64,000 bases of DNA from Rugalucina vietnamica (GCA_964017185.1 OZ024882.1:42329431-42393430), one strand, 5' to 3'. Positions 48,585-59,760 are shown, counted from the first letter of the stretch. The notes: a model not told the origin generated them from the sequence alone. Numbers and translations: made by a program.

Positions 48585-50640
48585 CCGTTCAGTGAATATA
48601 AAACAACAAATTGTTAATTGCTAATGCACTACTGAGAATCACGTGGAATTTTATACATACAAACCGATAAATGATCGGTGACACACACTGCAATTGAGAA
48701 CGAAGTTGAGGTTAGATTTTCGAGTTTTCTCCTACAGCTTTTCTTCTACTGACTGATAGATAGGTGCAGTCAATACAGAATTTGAACATTTATTGAAAAG
48801 TACCAAATCCCGGTTATTTCGTTTTTGCAAATACTTCAGTGTAATTGTGTTGGAAGCACTATATGTTCATGAGGCGGAAGTGTTTGCGAAAACGAAATAA
48901 ACTGGATTTCTTATGTTACTTTCATTCAATAAATGTTCAATTTCTGCACTGACTGTGCCTGTCTATCAGTCAATAGAATTAATGGTATAGGCGAAAACTC
49001 GATTTTTAGCTCACCTGAGCCGTTAGGCTCACAAGGTGAGCTTATAGGATGGCCATGACCCGGCGTCCGTCCGTCCGTCGTCTCGTCCGTCCGTCGTCCG
49101 TCCGTCCGTCCGTCCACAATTTCAAAGATCTTCTTCTCTGAAACCGCTTGGCCAACCAAAGCCAAATTTTATATGAAGCATCTATAGGAAGGGGGAACCA
49201 ATGTGTATATAAGAAATCCAGGTCACATGACCAAGATGGCCGCCATGCCCATATATGGTAAAAACCCTTCAAAAATCTTCTTCTTCAGAACCGGTGGATT
49301 GATTTCAACGAAACTTAGCATGAAGCATTGATGGCTCAAGCACTACAATGTATATATAAATCATGACCCTGTGATGACCTTGACCTATTTTACGGCAAGG
49401 TCAGCATAGGTCGCCAATGCATTGGAATGGGGTAAACTTTTAAAATGTCATTTAAAGTCATTTAAAGTGAAAGTCTTGCAGGAAATGGGCAGTAAGACTG
49501 AATATTAATGATTCTGAAAAAAATTGGACCTCAGGGGCTCATATGCCCCCGGGGCAATATACATGTATATTACCATAATATTCAAACATCATCTCCTCTG
49601 AAACCGCTTGGCCAATGAAAGCCAAATTTTATGTGAAGCATCAATAGGAAGGGGTAATCAATGTGTATATAAATAATCCAGGTCACATGACCAAGACGGC
49701 CGCAATGCCCATATATGGTAAAAACCCTTCAAAAATCTTCTTCTCCAGAACCGGTGGATCGATTTTAAAGAAACTTGGCATGAAGCATTGATGGCTCAAG
49801 TACCACAATGTGTATATAAATCATGACCCTGTGATGACCTTGACCGTTTTTACGGCAAGGTCAACATAGGTTGCCAATGCATTGGAATGGGGTAAACTTT
49901 TAAAATGTCATTTAAAGTGAAAGTCTTGCAGGAAATGGGCAGTAGGACTGAATATTAATAATTTTGAAAGAAATTGGACCCCAGGGGCTTATCTGCCCCC
50001 ACCCTGGAGCAATATACATGTATATTACCATAATTTTCAAAAATCTTCTCCTCTGAAACCGCTTGGCGAATCAAAGCCAAATTTTATGTGAAGCATCTAT
50101 GGAATGGGGGAATAATGTATATATAAATTATCTAGTTCACATGACCAAAATGGCTGCCATGCCCATATATGGTAAAAACCCTTCAAATATCTTCTTCTCT
50201 GAAACCAATAGATTGATTTCAATGAAACTTGGCGTGAAGCATCCATGGCTAAAGTACTACAATGTATATATAAATCATGACCTTGTGATGACCTTGACCA
50301 AGTTTATGGCAAGGTCAACATGGGTTGCCCATGCATTTGAATGGGAAAAACTGTTAAAATGTCATTTGAAGGGAAAAGCCAGCAAGAAATTGGCAAATGG
50401 ACAGAATATTGATTATTCTGAAAAAAGAAAACGGCCCAAGGGCTTCATCTGCCTCTGCACTGGGGTTTAAATACCATAATATTCAAACATGTTTATTGGT
50501 ATATGCAACAGACTCAGGTGAGCGTTTACAGGACCATTGGTCCTCTGGTTTCATCTCAAATTCGGACAGAATTGCATTGTGCATCACCCATTCTATACCA
50601 CGTGTTATACCACTGTCACACATTTACTTATCAACAGCGT
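48585..50640. repeat. composite foldback element, copy 2, split by a tandem-unit element
   Basis: 48585-49002 repeats the order seen at 4375-4560 and 4560-4830 (CACGTGGAATTTTATACATA, GATAGATAGGTGCAGTCAAT, GGTTATTTCGTTTTTGCAAA, CGAAAACGAAATAAACTGGA). It resumes at 50551 with CATCTCAAATTCGGACAGAA TTGCATTGTGCATCACCC. 49003-50550 is a foreign insertion. Confidence 0.7.
49003..50550 (+). mobile_element. tandem-unit element, copy 4 (plus), inserted in a foldback element
   Basis: TTTTAGCTCACCTGAGCCGT, a GGCTCACAAGGTGAGC hairpin, a CGTCCGTCCGTCGTC microsatellite, three units of about 458 bp (anchor GATGACCTTGACC near 49374, 49833, 50288), and the terminal palindrome AGGACCATTGGTCCT then CTGGTT. The empty site can be read from the other foldback copy (4510-4550, minus strand). 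No target duplication of more than a few T is evident. Confidence 0.8.
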
Positions 50641-51198
50641 ATCGCTCGCTATCTATGAAAATATCTGAGTCGTATATTGTTCATACGACCTATGTACAAC
50701 TTAGGTGTGACGTTTCTGCTACGTTTATGTGGCGTATCAGTGACGTGTCTGCTACGCATGTATAATACATGTGTATGAAGCATACGCGTGACGTATCGAG
50801 GATGCAGCACGATCCATTCTTATCTGCGGCCTACCTGTCGCGTGTCCGTGGTGTTTTAATACAGATGAGTTATGAAATGTTCTGCTCAGTCACTTCGTCT
50901 TAATAAACTGATTAACATAATTGTCATTCAGGCAATTACACGCCTTGAAAAGTGTGTTGTCATTTGCTTTTTTGTTTCATGACTTATTTGTCATTATATG
51001 TGTATTATAGAAATCAGAAATTGAATTGAAGATGCCACGAAATAAAACTGTTTAAGAAGTTATTTTTACACATTCCAAATCATATCAATCACCGCTACTT
51101 CACTGTCAGATGCATCTGGAGTTTATGAGAACATGCATAATTATTTTGTATACTAGATCTATTAAATTAATAAGGTTTACTTATAAAGAGACAATATG

Positions 51199-51249
<51 letters not shown>
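51199..51249 (+). repeat. 51-nt uninterrupted poly(A)
   Basis: Fifty-one consecutive A, by far the longest homopolymer in the window. It could be the tail of a retroposed sequence covering about 50860-51198, but I see no target duplication. Confidence 0.95.
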
Positions 51250-51252
<3 letters not shown>

Positions 51253-51385
51253 ATAGGTACTCTCAGAATGCCACAACTACTCCTTGTACATCACACATAC
51301 GCCACAGCTACAACACGTACGTAGCAGACACTCCGTTGATACGCGAGGTACGTCATACATAAGCCGCTGATACGGAAAAAAGTAC

Positions 51386-51668
51386 AAGTAGGCAAAGATC
51401 AGGAAAAGGCGCAATCAGAAAAAGACTCCCACTCCAAAACCAAGGTGGGAAAAACCAAACTAACAATCAGGTACTTATACCATGAAAACATTTCGTAAGC
51501 CGAATGAGCAGCTATTTTCCCAATAGGTGGCCACTCAGTTACCTTAACTTAACTAAAAAATATGTAAACATACATAAGGCGCCAACAGCACAAAAATGTT
51601 TTAAACACCAAGACATAAAACAAAAAGAACCACCACAGAAGTATCGACTTGGAACGATCAGTAACACA
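51386..51668 (+). repeat. interspersed repeat R, copy 1
   Basis: GGCAAAGATCAGGAAAAGGC, CGTAAGCCGAATGAGCAGCT, CCAATAGGTGGCCACTCAGT, then ACACCAAGACATAAAACAAA and TATCGACTTGGAACGATCAG. Related copies: 52338-52510 (plus) and 58610-58830 (minus). Confidence 0.7.
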
Positions 51669-52337
51669 AAGTTACTGGCGGGTAGATACGAAAGGAGAGT
51701 CGAATATACGTCACGTATACACCATAGGCACGTCAAAGATACGAATAAAACGCTGTACATGCACCACGTTACGTGATAGGTTAATAGTTACGTACATGTG
51801 GTGTATCAGGAGTACGAGCTAGATATCTACGACGTACGTGCTTCGTTGCTTTCGTATGCACGGCGTATATATGACGTATGCACGGCGTATCAGAGCTACA
51901 ACGTACGTGCTAGGTTTTTTATGTGCTTAAAAATGTAGCACCTCGGTGTATGAGGAGTATGAGCTACATGTACGTATGCTCGCGTTTGTACAAACGCGAT
52001 GTACGTTTGACGTACATTTCGTACCTTGATACGACGTAGATACGCGTGTCGATACGTTAGCCCTATTACTTTATTTGGTTGAATTTTGACATGTTAATGT
52101 TCCATTGTTTCCAATATTGGGTAGATGGCCTTAAGAATGAAAACAACGTTCAAAATGACCGCAGCTGATATGGCAATATCTTAAAGAAGCACGTACGTAC
52201 TTAATGTCACCGTACTATTTGACACTAAATTACCTTTTACAAATGGGGGTCTAGCCACTGGATAAAAATGACTATTAAATTCTCCTCCTGTGCCACGTGA
52301 CCTGGGCTGAGACAGAACTTATGTTCTAGTTTGATCT

Positions 52338-52510
52338 GGAAGAAAGGTAAAAGTAAGCCATGATCAGGAAAGGGTCCAATCAAAAAGAAATACCCACTCC
52401 AAAAACCGAGTTGGAAACATTGACAATGAGGTACTTGTACACAGAAAACATATCGTAAGCCGAGTGAGCAGCTATTTCCTAATAGGAGGTCACTCAGTTA
52501 CCCTGAGAAA
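52338..52510 (+). repeat. interspersed repeat R, copy 2
   Basis: AGCCATGATCAGGAAAGGGT, CGTAAGCCGAGTGAGCAGCT and ATAGGAGGTCACTCAGTTAC match copy 1 with about 10-20% differences by eye. The distal part is missing. Confidence 0.65.
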
Positions 52511-52935
52511 AAGATGGAACTCTAGTCGGTGAAGGCACGCCTATTCTCGTAGTTTTCATGTAGCTACATGTATCACGACTGATGCTGGTTTATCCCGGTT
52601 TCACTACAATAAAACTGATTGTCTATAGAGGTGTCCCGATGAATACTGGTCATTAGGCACCTTTACGAAGGATATACATACAGATCTATGATCAGACTGT
52701 CTGAGCGGCTGGCACAGGCGCCCTACATGAGTTACCGTATTTATTGTAGATTTTGTTTTCATCTGAATATTTGACACTATATTACCTGTTGTATAAAGGG
52801 AGTCCGGCCGATTGACAACTACAAGTTCAAATTTCCTCAAGGAAGGCTGTAACACGTTACGGCTGCTAAGTGGCGGAAGAAATGGTCTTGGTAGTGATCT
52901 GAAAGAAAGCGTGCATTAAAGCATGATAGACTGTC
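52511..52935. other. no gene recognised
   Basis: Non-coding sequence with no family match. CACGTGACC-like and TGATCAGACTGTCTGA motifs are present but do not recur convincingly. Confidence 0.3.
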
Positions 52936-52939
52936 TGAA

Positions 52940-53450
52940 CGGTATAAATCATTACCTTGGGATGACCTCGACCTATTTTACGGCAAGGTCACTTTATGTC
53001 GTGCATACATTTGAATGGGAAAATGTTAAAATGTCTTTTGAAGGCCAAAACTTGCAGTAAATTGGCAAATGGATTGAATTTTTATAATTTGGAAAAGAAA
53101 TTGACTCCAGGGGCTATTCTGACCCTGCCCATGGTTTTATTTATGTACATTACCATTCAAGTCAAAAAAGTTTATTGGTATATATCTCAGGTCTCAGGTG
53201 AGCGTTTACAGGACCATTGGTCCTCTGGTTTATAATTTTTACCATATATGGGCATGGCGGACATCTTGGTCATGCGACCTACACCATTTATATGGACTGT
53301 CTTTCCCCCTTCCTAACGATGCTCTACATGAAGTTTTGCTTTGATTGGCTAAGCGGTTTCAGAGAAGATCTTTGAACGGACGACGGACGGACGCCAGAGC
53401 ATGGTCATCCTAAAAGCTCACCATGTGAGCATTCGGCTCAGGTGATCTAA
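52940..53450. mobile_element. two opposed half-copies of the tandem-unit element
   Basis: 52940-53232 is the 3' portion in plus orientation (GATGACCTCGACC through AGGACCATTGGTCCTCTGG TTT). 53233-53450 is the 5' portion in minus orientation (ACCATATATGGGCATGGCGG through CGGACGACGGACGGACGCCA and ATTCGGCTCAGGTGATCTAA). The natural end of one is joined directly to the middle of the other. Confidence 0.7.
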
Positions 53451-54020
53451 AAAAAAAACAATTTTGGCTAAACAAGGGCAACAAAACACAGATCAGTTTT
53501 ACATCTTCATAGGCTGGTCGGAGTGTCACTGATATTCAAAAGTATTGTTTGTTTGCTTATTTGTTTAACAGCGCGTAGTTTACTATAAAATCTATTTTGT
53601 TTGTGTTTTGTTGTTCTTAAGTCATGGTTACTTTCATAATGAGAACGATCCGATCTGAGAGGGTACTTAAAAGTCAAGATACATGTATGACCAAAGGTCA
53701 TAAGAGGATTTATATATGTATAAATATTAATGAACACTCACATGCGCCAATCATCACCGGAATTCCGTAATAAACCGGCTTAAACCTGTTTGCTTTCGCG
53801 TTTCGCAAAAGTTTCATGTTGCAAATTCAATATAGAACTATTTTATGAAAATAAATAAACGACTTATTAACCTTTTCCCCATAATTTGCAAGATTATTTT
53901 TATTTTACTTCTGATAAAAGGGTAGTCACTATAAAATTATCTTTTAGAAAGTGCGAAAGAATGAAGGGTTACTTTATTATTTAAATATTTTTTCACAAAA
54001 ATAAATACATAAATAAATGA
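53451..54020. other. no gene recognised
   Basis: AT-rich non-coding sequence between two mobile elements. Confidence 0.35.
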
Positions 54021-54026
54021 ATAATG

Positions 54027-54271
54027 AGGCCCCTCCAGGGGGTGGGGGTGGGGGTGGGTGGAGGGTCTTTGCTCCCTGCTCCCTGAAATAAAAATGACCT
54101 TTCTCCCCAGCTCCCTTAAATGTTTTTCCTCAGCCCCCTGCTCCCTGCTCCCTAAAACCCCCAAAAGTTATGCTTTCTCCCCAAATCCCTGAAAATAAAT
54201 GACCCTTCTCCCCAAATCCATGAAAATAAATAGCCCTTCTCCCTGAATCCCCAAAACCCCTGGGAGGGCCT
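54027..54271. mobile_element. hAT-like MITE, copy 2
   Basis: AGGCCCCTCCAGGGGGTGGG to CCCCTGGGAGGGCCT, with the same CTCCCTGCTCCCTAAAACCC interior as 286-498. Flanked by GAATAATG and CAATAATG (seven of eight match), again an 8-bp duplication. Confidence 0.78.
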
Positions 54272-54965
54272 CAATAATGATTTAAGCAAAAATATAAAAA
54301 AAATGCCTTGTTTCGTTTTCCTACCATTATGGTATTTCCGAATGTGATAATTTAAGACTAAGTGGAAAAAATTAAATAGATTTTAATTCGATGTAAATTC
54401 AATTCAAAATACAAGTTGACAATATTTTACACAAGGACGTGTACAACAGCGGTGAAATAAAAACCCAATGAACGGCAAACCAAAGGTCAGTACATAAGCA
54501 TCTATAGTTTCCATGTTTATTACGTCAAAGGATGAAATAACTTTTCCATAATTACAACATGAATAATTGACTGTAACTTAACATGTAGCAAAACTTGACA
54601 AGTAATAGAAAATCATCATACAATAAGATAACATAAAATTTTCAATTTTACAGTCTTGACATCTAAACAAACCAAAGGGGTAATCCTCTCCTCCCCCATG
54701 CTTTAAAGTTTTGCGAATAAGAATGTCAATTAAAATGTGGAAGATGGAAAAGGATGACATCTACCTGAAAATACATGTATATACAGTGTTATACTTAGTT
54801 ATCTCCCTCCCTAGGGATAAGTTTTCAAGGGTACGTAAAAACTGAAAAATGACACCATAAAACAGCACACCGCGAACTGTAGAAAATATTTAAGAGGCAA
54901 ATCAGAACCATTAATTTGTGTTCAATTGTGCAAGAGTTGCTATCAGAATCTCGAATCTAATAGAG
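54272..54965. other. no gene recognised
   Basis: AT-rich non-coding DNA. No LTR could be defined for the Gypsy remnant that follows. Confidence 0.35.
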
Positions 54966-54979
54966 CACAGTCCCATATA

Positions 54980-55279
54980 TCACGTGCACACAAAATTAAT
55001 CATTAGAGTCATTAGATCTCTTATTGGGCCTCCTTGGTGGCAAAAGTTCCTTTTCACCAGCTTGTTGAATGGCTGTAACCTGGCTAGTGCTCTAGGGAGT
55101 TTCACTTCTGTAGTCCTTCGGGGAGACCTGGATGGTGGTATGTCATGAACCGGCGGATCAGTCTCAATAACAAGATCCACAGTGTGTGGAGGAATCTCTG
55201 GTGGTACATCCGTCGCCATATCCTGCCTAATGACGGATGGTGGCAGGAATGAGGGCTGTTGACTCGGGCCGGAAGGCAT
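54980..55279 (-). pseudogene. Gypsy pol C-terminal tail fragment
   Basis: Proline/serine-rich frame following the integrase (SRSPRRTTEV, PRALARLQPFN). It is separated from it by a frame change near 55330 and fades before any LTR. Confidence 0.5.
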
Positions 55280-55373
55280 GATTGGAGGAGATAATTGTGG
55301 TACTGGGGGCTGATGTACTTTGTTTGAAGGTTGAGCTCACAGGAACAGTGGGTGGATACACTTGAGAACTTGA

Positions 55374-56096
55374 TTATTTGTGCATGAATGGTGTAAACTT
55401 GCGCAAATGTTGTCTATTCCGGAGTGTAACTCTTCCCGTACCATCTACCCTAATCACATACTGATGAAATTGTCGCACCTCAATGACAACACCAGTGCGC
55501 TCCCACCGTCTAGGCTGATTTCCAACGAGATTTTGGATGTACATGTATACATGGTCACCAATCCTGAGTGGGGGCAATATACGAGTATGCTCAGTCCACT
55601 TCTCATGTTCCCTTGAATGGCGTTTAGCCAGCGCTCTCTCTCGATAGGTGAGTAACTCTTTCCATGTATCATGTGGTTGGTAACGACCCATTAATATCGG
55701 TATTGGGTCACGAATAGGTCCAAACAAAATGAGGGCAGGTGAAGCCTTCGTTTCTGGGTCAATAGAATTCCTGTAGACAAGCAAAACCCGCTGAACCTTA
55801 TCAGTGTCCAGTGATCCAGTCGGAGAGGAGTTATCTGCTAGCATCCGTTTAACTGTTTTCACCGCAAGTTCAGCCCTGGAGTTAGCATGTGGGTTAGCTA
55901 CTGAACACAAGCGGTACCGCACACCCCATTTCTCCAGAAAGTGCTGAGTCTTCCCAGCTGTGAATTGAGGGCCACCATCTGAAGTCATTTCCTCTGGAAT
56001 GCCAAACGTCACAAACGATTCGCGTAGTCTTTTCACTACTTCCTCTGCACCAGACTCTGATCGACATAACATGGGCCAATTGGAGTATCTGTCCAT
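55374..56096 (-). pseudogene. Gypsy integrase core, first catalytic Asp missing
   Basis: 240 codons starting MDRYSNWPM. The second and third catalytic residues are visible (D40 in TSDGGPQF, E76 in SRAELAVKT), followed by the C-terminal basic domain (RIGDHVYM, WERTGVV). The short segment that should join it to the zinc finger, including the first Asp of the DDE triad, is lost at about 56097-56130 through a deletion and frame change. Confidence 0.8.
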
Positions 56097-56098
56097 GA

Positions 56099-57340
56099 TT
56101 ACAACATAGTCCTGGTTGTTGCACAGGTCTGTTGAAATGGGAACTCAGGTGGTACAATGTCCAACGGGGGTTGCATGGGGTTCGACTTGGTTATCTTATG
56201 ACAGTGTGAGCATTGGTCCCTCGTCTTAGCAATGTCTACTGTAATGTTAGGCCAATAGACTGAGTCCATGGCTCTCGCCTGCATGGAACTGATCCCTTGA
56301 TGTGCAGCGTGAAGTGCGCTGAGGATGGAGCCCTGAAGAACAGAAGGTATCACTACACGTTGCCCCATGAGAATCACACCATCAACTACACACACACTGG
56401 GTGACAAACGATGATAAGCTCTCAACTCAGACGGAAGATCTCTGCTGTCTTCTGGAAACCCTTGCTCTATGCATTCAGCCAGCTGATGGAGGGTCGGGTC
56501 AGACGCTGTAGCCTCGCGGACCATATCCCAAGTTACCACAGTGGATATGGAATGTAACATACTGGATGCTGCTGCTAGTATGGATTCATCATCAGCATCA
56601 CAATGGTCGGCAGTCTCCCGGCTCAAACTTGCGTGTCTGATGAAGAGCATACACAACTGCCATTGCTTCCCTTTCGAATGCTTCCCAAATTTCGCATATC
56701 GACTCTCAGCAGGATGGGTGAATCTGCTACCGACAAGACAAAGCTTCCAGCCATCAGGGCAACACGCAGGCGTCCGAGATGTACACTCGCAGTACTTCTG
56801 CATCATGAAGAACCCTATTCTGTCTACAGACCAATCTGAAGAAAGACATGTCAGTCGACTAGGGTCAAACAATCGAACACCATCTCTCATCTCACGGATG
56901 ATCACCTCCTTGGATTGTTCGAACGCCTTGGTTAGTTCTTCTGTCCAAACAAATTTCATGGAAGGCTTGAAAAAAGTTCTGAATGGTTTCATTTGTGTAG
57001 TCCTTGAAAAGGCATATGCACCTTGGTAAATAAGTCCAAACCAAGCACGGGCCCCGGTAATGTCTGTCGGAACCGGAAAATTGCGGATGGCATCAATGAA
57101 TTTAGAACTAGGTCGGATATTCGTCGCGGTTATAGTCAGGCCTGCGAAATCCACTGTGTCCTGCACAAATTGAAACTTTTCAGGATTCAACATGATGCCA
57201 TTCCTAGCACACATATCAAACCATCTGCATGCTTGCAAGAATGCATCCTGGATAGAATCAGCCCACTTACAGGTGTCATCAACACATTTCACCTTGTTTT
57301 CAAAATCAGCAATGATCGCATCAAACCGCTGAGTATACAC
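56099..57340 (-). pseudogene. Gypsy RT (partial), RNase H and integrase zinc-finger fragment
   Basis: 413 open codons. The RT active site CVDD is at residues 19-22, then LNPEKFQF and FAGLTI; RT homology extends about 90 nt upstream of the apparent GTG start. The RNase H core (CLSSDW, GSRFTHPAESRYA) then runs out of frame near 56690: the next codons are a shifted reading of a conserved RNase H stretch, and the segment after it is deleted. The integrase HHCC finger (HAAH ... CSHCH) is intact. The frame ends just past the finger. Confidence 0.8.
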
Positions 57341-57450
57341 ATCACCACTGGCAAGGAATCCCTGCGAAGCAACCTTATACTGGTAACGTCCCCAAGGAGT
57401 TATGAAAGAAGTGAAATATTTATATTAGATCGGGCACCAAGTTATACCTG

Positions 57451-58275
57451 ATGGGTACAAATTGCGCCCTCTCGAAGCTGATATATTTTATACTGCTACG
57501 AAAGAGATTTCATGGATTCCCTTAACCATGGCAATCAAGCTAATGTTATCGAGGCTTTTCATTCGTCTTCTAGGTACTTCGATGACCTTTCGAACATCGA
57601 CAATTCTTATTTTGAAGGCATGGTAAAACAAATTTATCCCCCTGAACTACAGTTGAATAAAGCAAAGACCACATATACAGATCCTTTTTAGACTTACATA
57701 TTTCTATTGCAAATAGATATGTTTGTTTTTAAACTTATGATAAACGCGATGATTTTGATTTTATATAGTAAACTTTCCTTTTTTGGATGGTGAAGTTCCT
57801 CGCCGTGCTTCTTATGGTGTACACATTTCGCTACTTATTAATAGGTTTGCTAGAGTCTGTAATGATGTTACAGATTTCAAACGCGCGAAAAACTATGTTT
57901 AACAGCAAAACTTCTCCGGCAGGGCTATCGGTATCAAAAACTTCGAAAACATTTTCTAAATGTTATCCCAGACACTATGAATTTATTTCCAAATTTAATG
58001 ATGGGCTAAAGTCCCTTTCACGAGAAGGCCTTTCAGCACCAGTTTTTTATGGTGACTTGGTTTACAAATTTAAGAAACTTACAGGAAGGAACGACTTTTC
58101 TTTTCAGTTCAGAAAAATAATTACACGTTAAAGACGTATACATGTAGGATATAACTTACATGTTATGAGACAGTCTGTATGCTTAGTTTTTAACCTAATC
58201 ATGGTTTCAAACTATGATGCCCTCTTTAATTGCACGCCGCTGGGTTGGCCGTCAGACTCTATGATGCCCCCCCCA
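57451..58275 (+). pseudogene. reverse transcriptase remnant of a second retroelement
   Basis: Plus strand, pieces in different frames: MGTNCAP (57451), CYERDFM, RYFDDL (57572-57589, the YxDD-type active site), QIYPPELQLNKA, then FPFLDGEVPRR (57774) and a 114-codon frame 57787-58131 with KFYGDLVYKF-like FYGDLVYKFKKL. The tail continues out of frame past 58131 (MRQSVCLV, LFNCTPLGWPSDSM). These motifs recur in RT-bearing elements of aquatic animals; I cannot name the family. At least three frame changes. Confidence 0.72.
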
Positions 58276-58609
58276 CACACACACTTAAAGCTATTCATTT
58301 TATTTGGTTGATGCCCAAGCTTCTTGTCTTTTGCTTGGCCGACCAGGGTTCAACTGGTGTTTTTTCTTTTACCCCGGAGTAAGTAAGTTATTTGGCACCC
58401 AGGGATCTACCTCGTCGGGCAGCTTGCTCAATATATGAGTCCTTGTGTTTAATCCATCATTGGTTATCAGGATTTATTTTTTTTGTTCTTGAGGATTCAT
58501 TGACTAGTTAGAGATTTACCACGAGGACCGAACAACTTACTTAATGTTATGAACCACTGAGGGTGAGGTTAGGTAACTGTAAAATCGATTTCAGCCCTCC
58601 AGTAATTTT

Positions 58610-58832
58610 ATATTTCTGATCGTTCCAAGACGATACTTCTGTGATGGTTCTTTTTGTTTTATGTCTTGGTGTTAAAGTTGTTGTGTTGTTTACGCCTCTT
58701 GTATGTTTTCATATATATATTTTAGTTAAGTTTAGGTAATTGAGTGGCCACCTATTGGGAAAATAGCTGCTTATTCGGCTTACGATTTGTTTTCTTGGTA
58801 TAAGTACCTGATCGTTATTCAAGTTTTTTTTT
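58610..58832 (-). repeat. interspersed repeat R, copy 3 (inverted)
   Basis: CTGATCGTTCCAAGACGATA, TTTTGTTTTATGTCTTGGTG, GAGTGGCCACCTATTGGGAA and CTTATTCGGCTTACGA are the reverse complement of copy 1. Confidence 0.7.
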
Positions 58833-58839
58833 TTTTCAC

Positions 58840-59755
58840 CTAGTTTAAGATCCTTACGTGTAAATATTGAATATCTAATTGCAAAGCTTAAGAATGGTCC
58901 ATTATTTTTTCAATAATCTATTGTGCAAATTTTGTAATGAAGACTAATAAACAAACATAACAATGCGTTTACACATTGATGTATTTCAACTGTTGTTAAC
59001 GCGACAGGTGCGGACCCAGGTCAGACGTGGCGTCTGTTTAGCTACATATCTCGTATTCGTCAATGTTATTACGGATTTTATGAGCTAGGATTACGATTTC
59101 GGTACCTTGACCCCTTTACACTACCAGGTACGGGAGACAAAGTCACCGAATGATCTACGAAGGAGAATGTACCATGAAATACCATGCTAGAATCATGAAT
59201 GTGCTTAAAATTATTTAAAAAAAAATCACTTTACTGATATTATGCAAGAATTTCAGGACAGTACGTCCAGCACTTCCACTGCACTTGCGTCGCGATCGAA
59301 TTCGGTCGCGGCCAGTCTTTTGAGCAAGTTCAAAAGACAACTAGCGCCTCATTTTAAGTCGACTTCTAGGAAGCCTCGTAGCGACCTATGCAAGCTCTTT
59401 GTGATTTCGAGATTTCATATCGCGAGGCGGTCGCGGGTCAGTTTTAAATGTAAGCTTTACATCTGTGTAAGCTTTACTAAAATGTAATTTTGATCGATAA
59501 TGCTGGTTTTATTTCATGCATTGCAGGGATGTGCAGTGTTTCAAGATGCAATACATGATTCACATGACCAAATGATTGTGTTGCATGCCAGGAGATGTTA
59601 TTAGTCAATTGACATACGACATATGCGCAACAGCTGAAATTCTCAGAAATACGAGGACAGTCACCCTTATACATGTGAAGGAGATCGTTTTGAGCCTATG
59701 AGGTCCTGTGAAATGTTGTGTTATTGACAGTTTAACAAAAGACAATCACAGAAAG
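58840..59755. other. upstream region of the first PPLDWP gene, no gene recognised
   Basis: 59242-59487 is an 81-codon open frame, Ser/Arg/Lys-rich at the N-terminal half, in a locally GC- and CpG-richer patch (GCGTCGCGATCGAATTCGGT, GCGAGGCGGTCGCGGGTCAG). No domain is recognised, and it may be an exon or a promoter CpG patch. Confidence 0.35.
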
Positions 59756-59760
59756 CCAGT

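Larger units (their letters stand above)
50641..52075. repeat. ACG/CGT-rich degenerate palindromic region
   Basis: Two blocks (about 50640-50850 and 51270-52070) are dense in TACGTAC, GACGTA and GCGTATC variants (e.g. GCGTATATATGACGTATGCA), while the surroundings are CpG-poor. The AT-rich stretch 50860-51198 and a poly(A) run separate them. No coding frame is supported. Confidence 0.5.
54970..57435 (-). mobile_element. Ty3/Gypsy-like retroelement remnant (pol)
   Basis: Reads on the minus strand from within the RT palm (about 57430) through RNase H and integrase to a C-terminal tail near 54975. LTRs, gag, protease and the first half of RT are absent. Several frame changes and deletions make it inactive. 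Confidence 0.82.

Noticed and set aside
23573-49165. RTDGRRTDGRT-type peptides
   Set aside because: Translation of the CGTC/GGAC microsatellite next to the element hairpins.
59242-59487. 81-codon Ser/Arg-rich ORF
   Set aside because: No recognisable domain or partner exon; mentioned only as a GC-richer patch upstream of paralogue 1.
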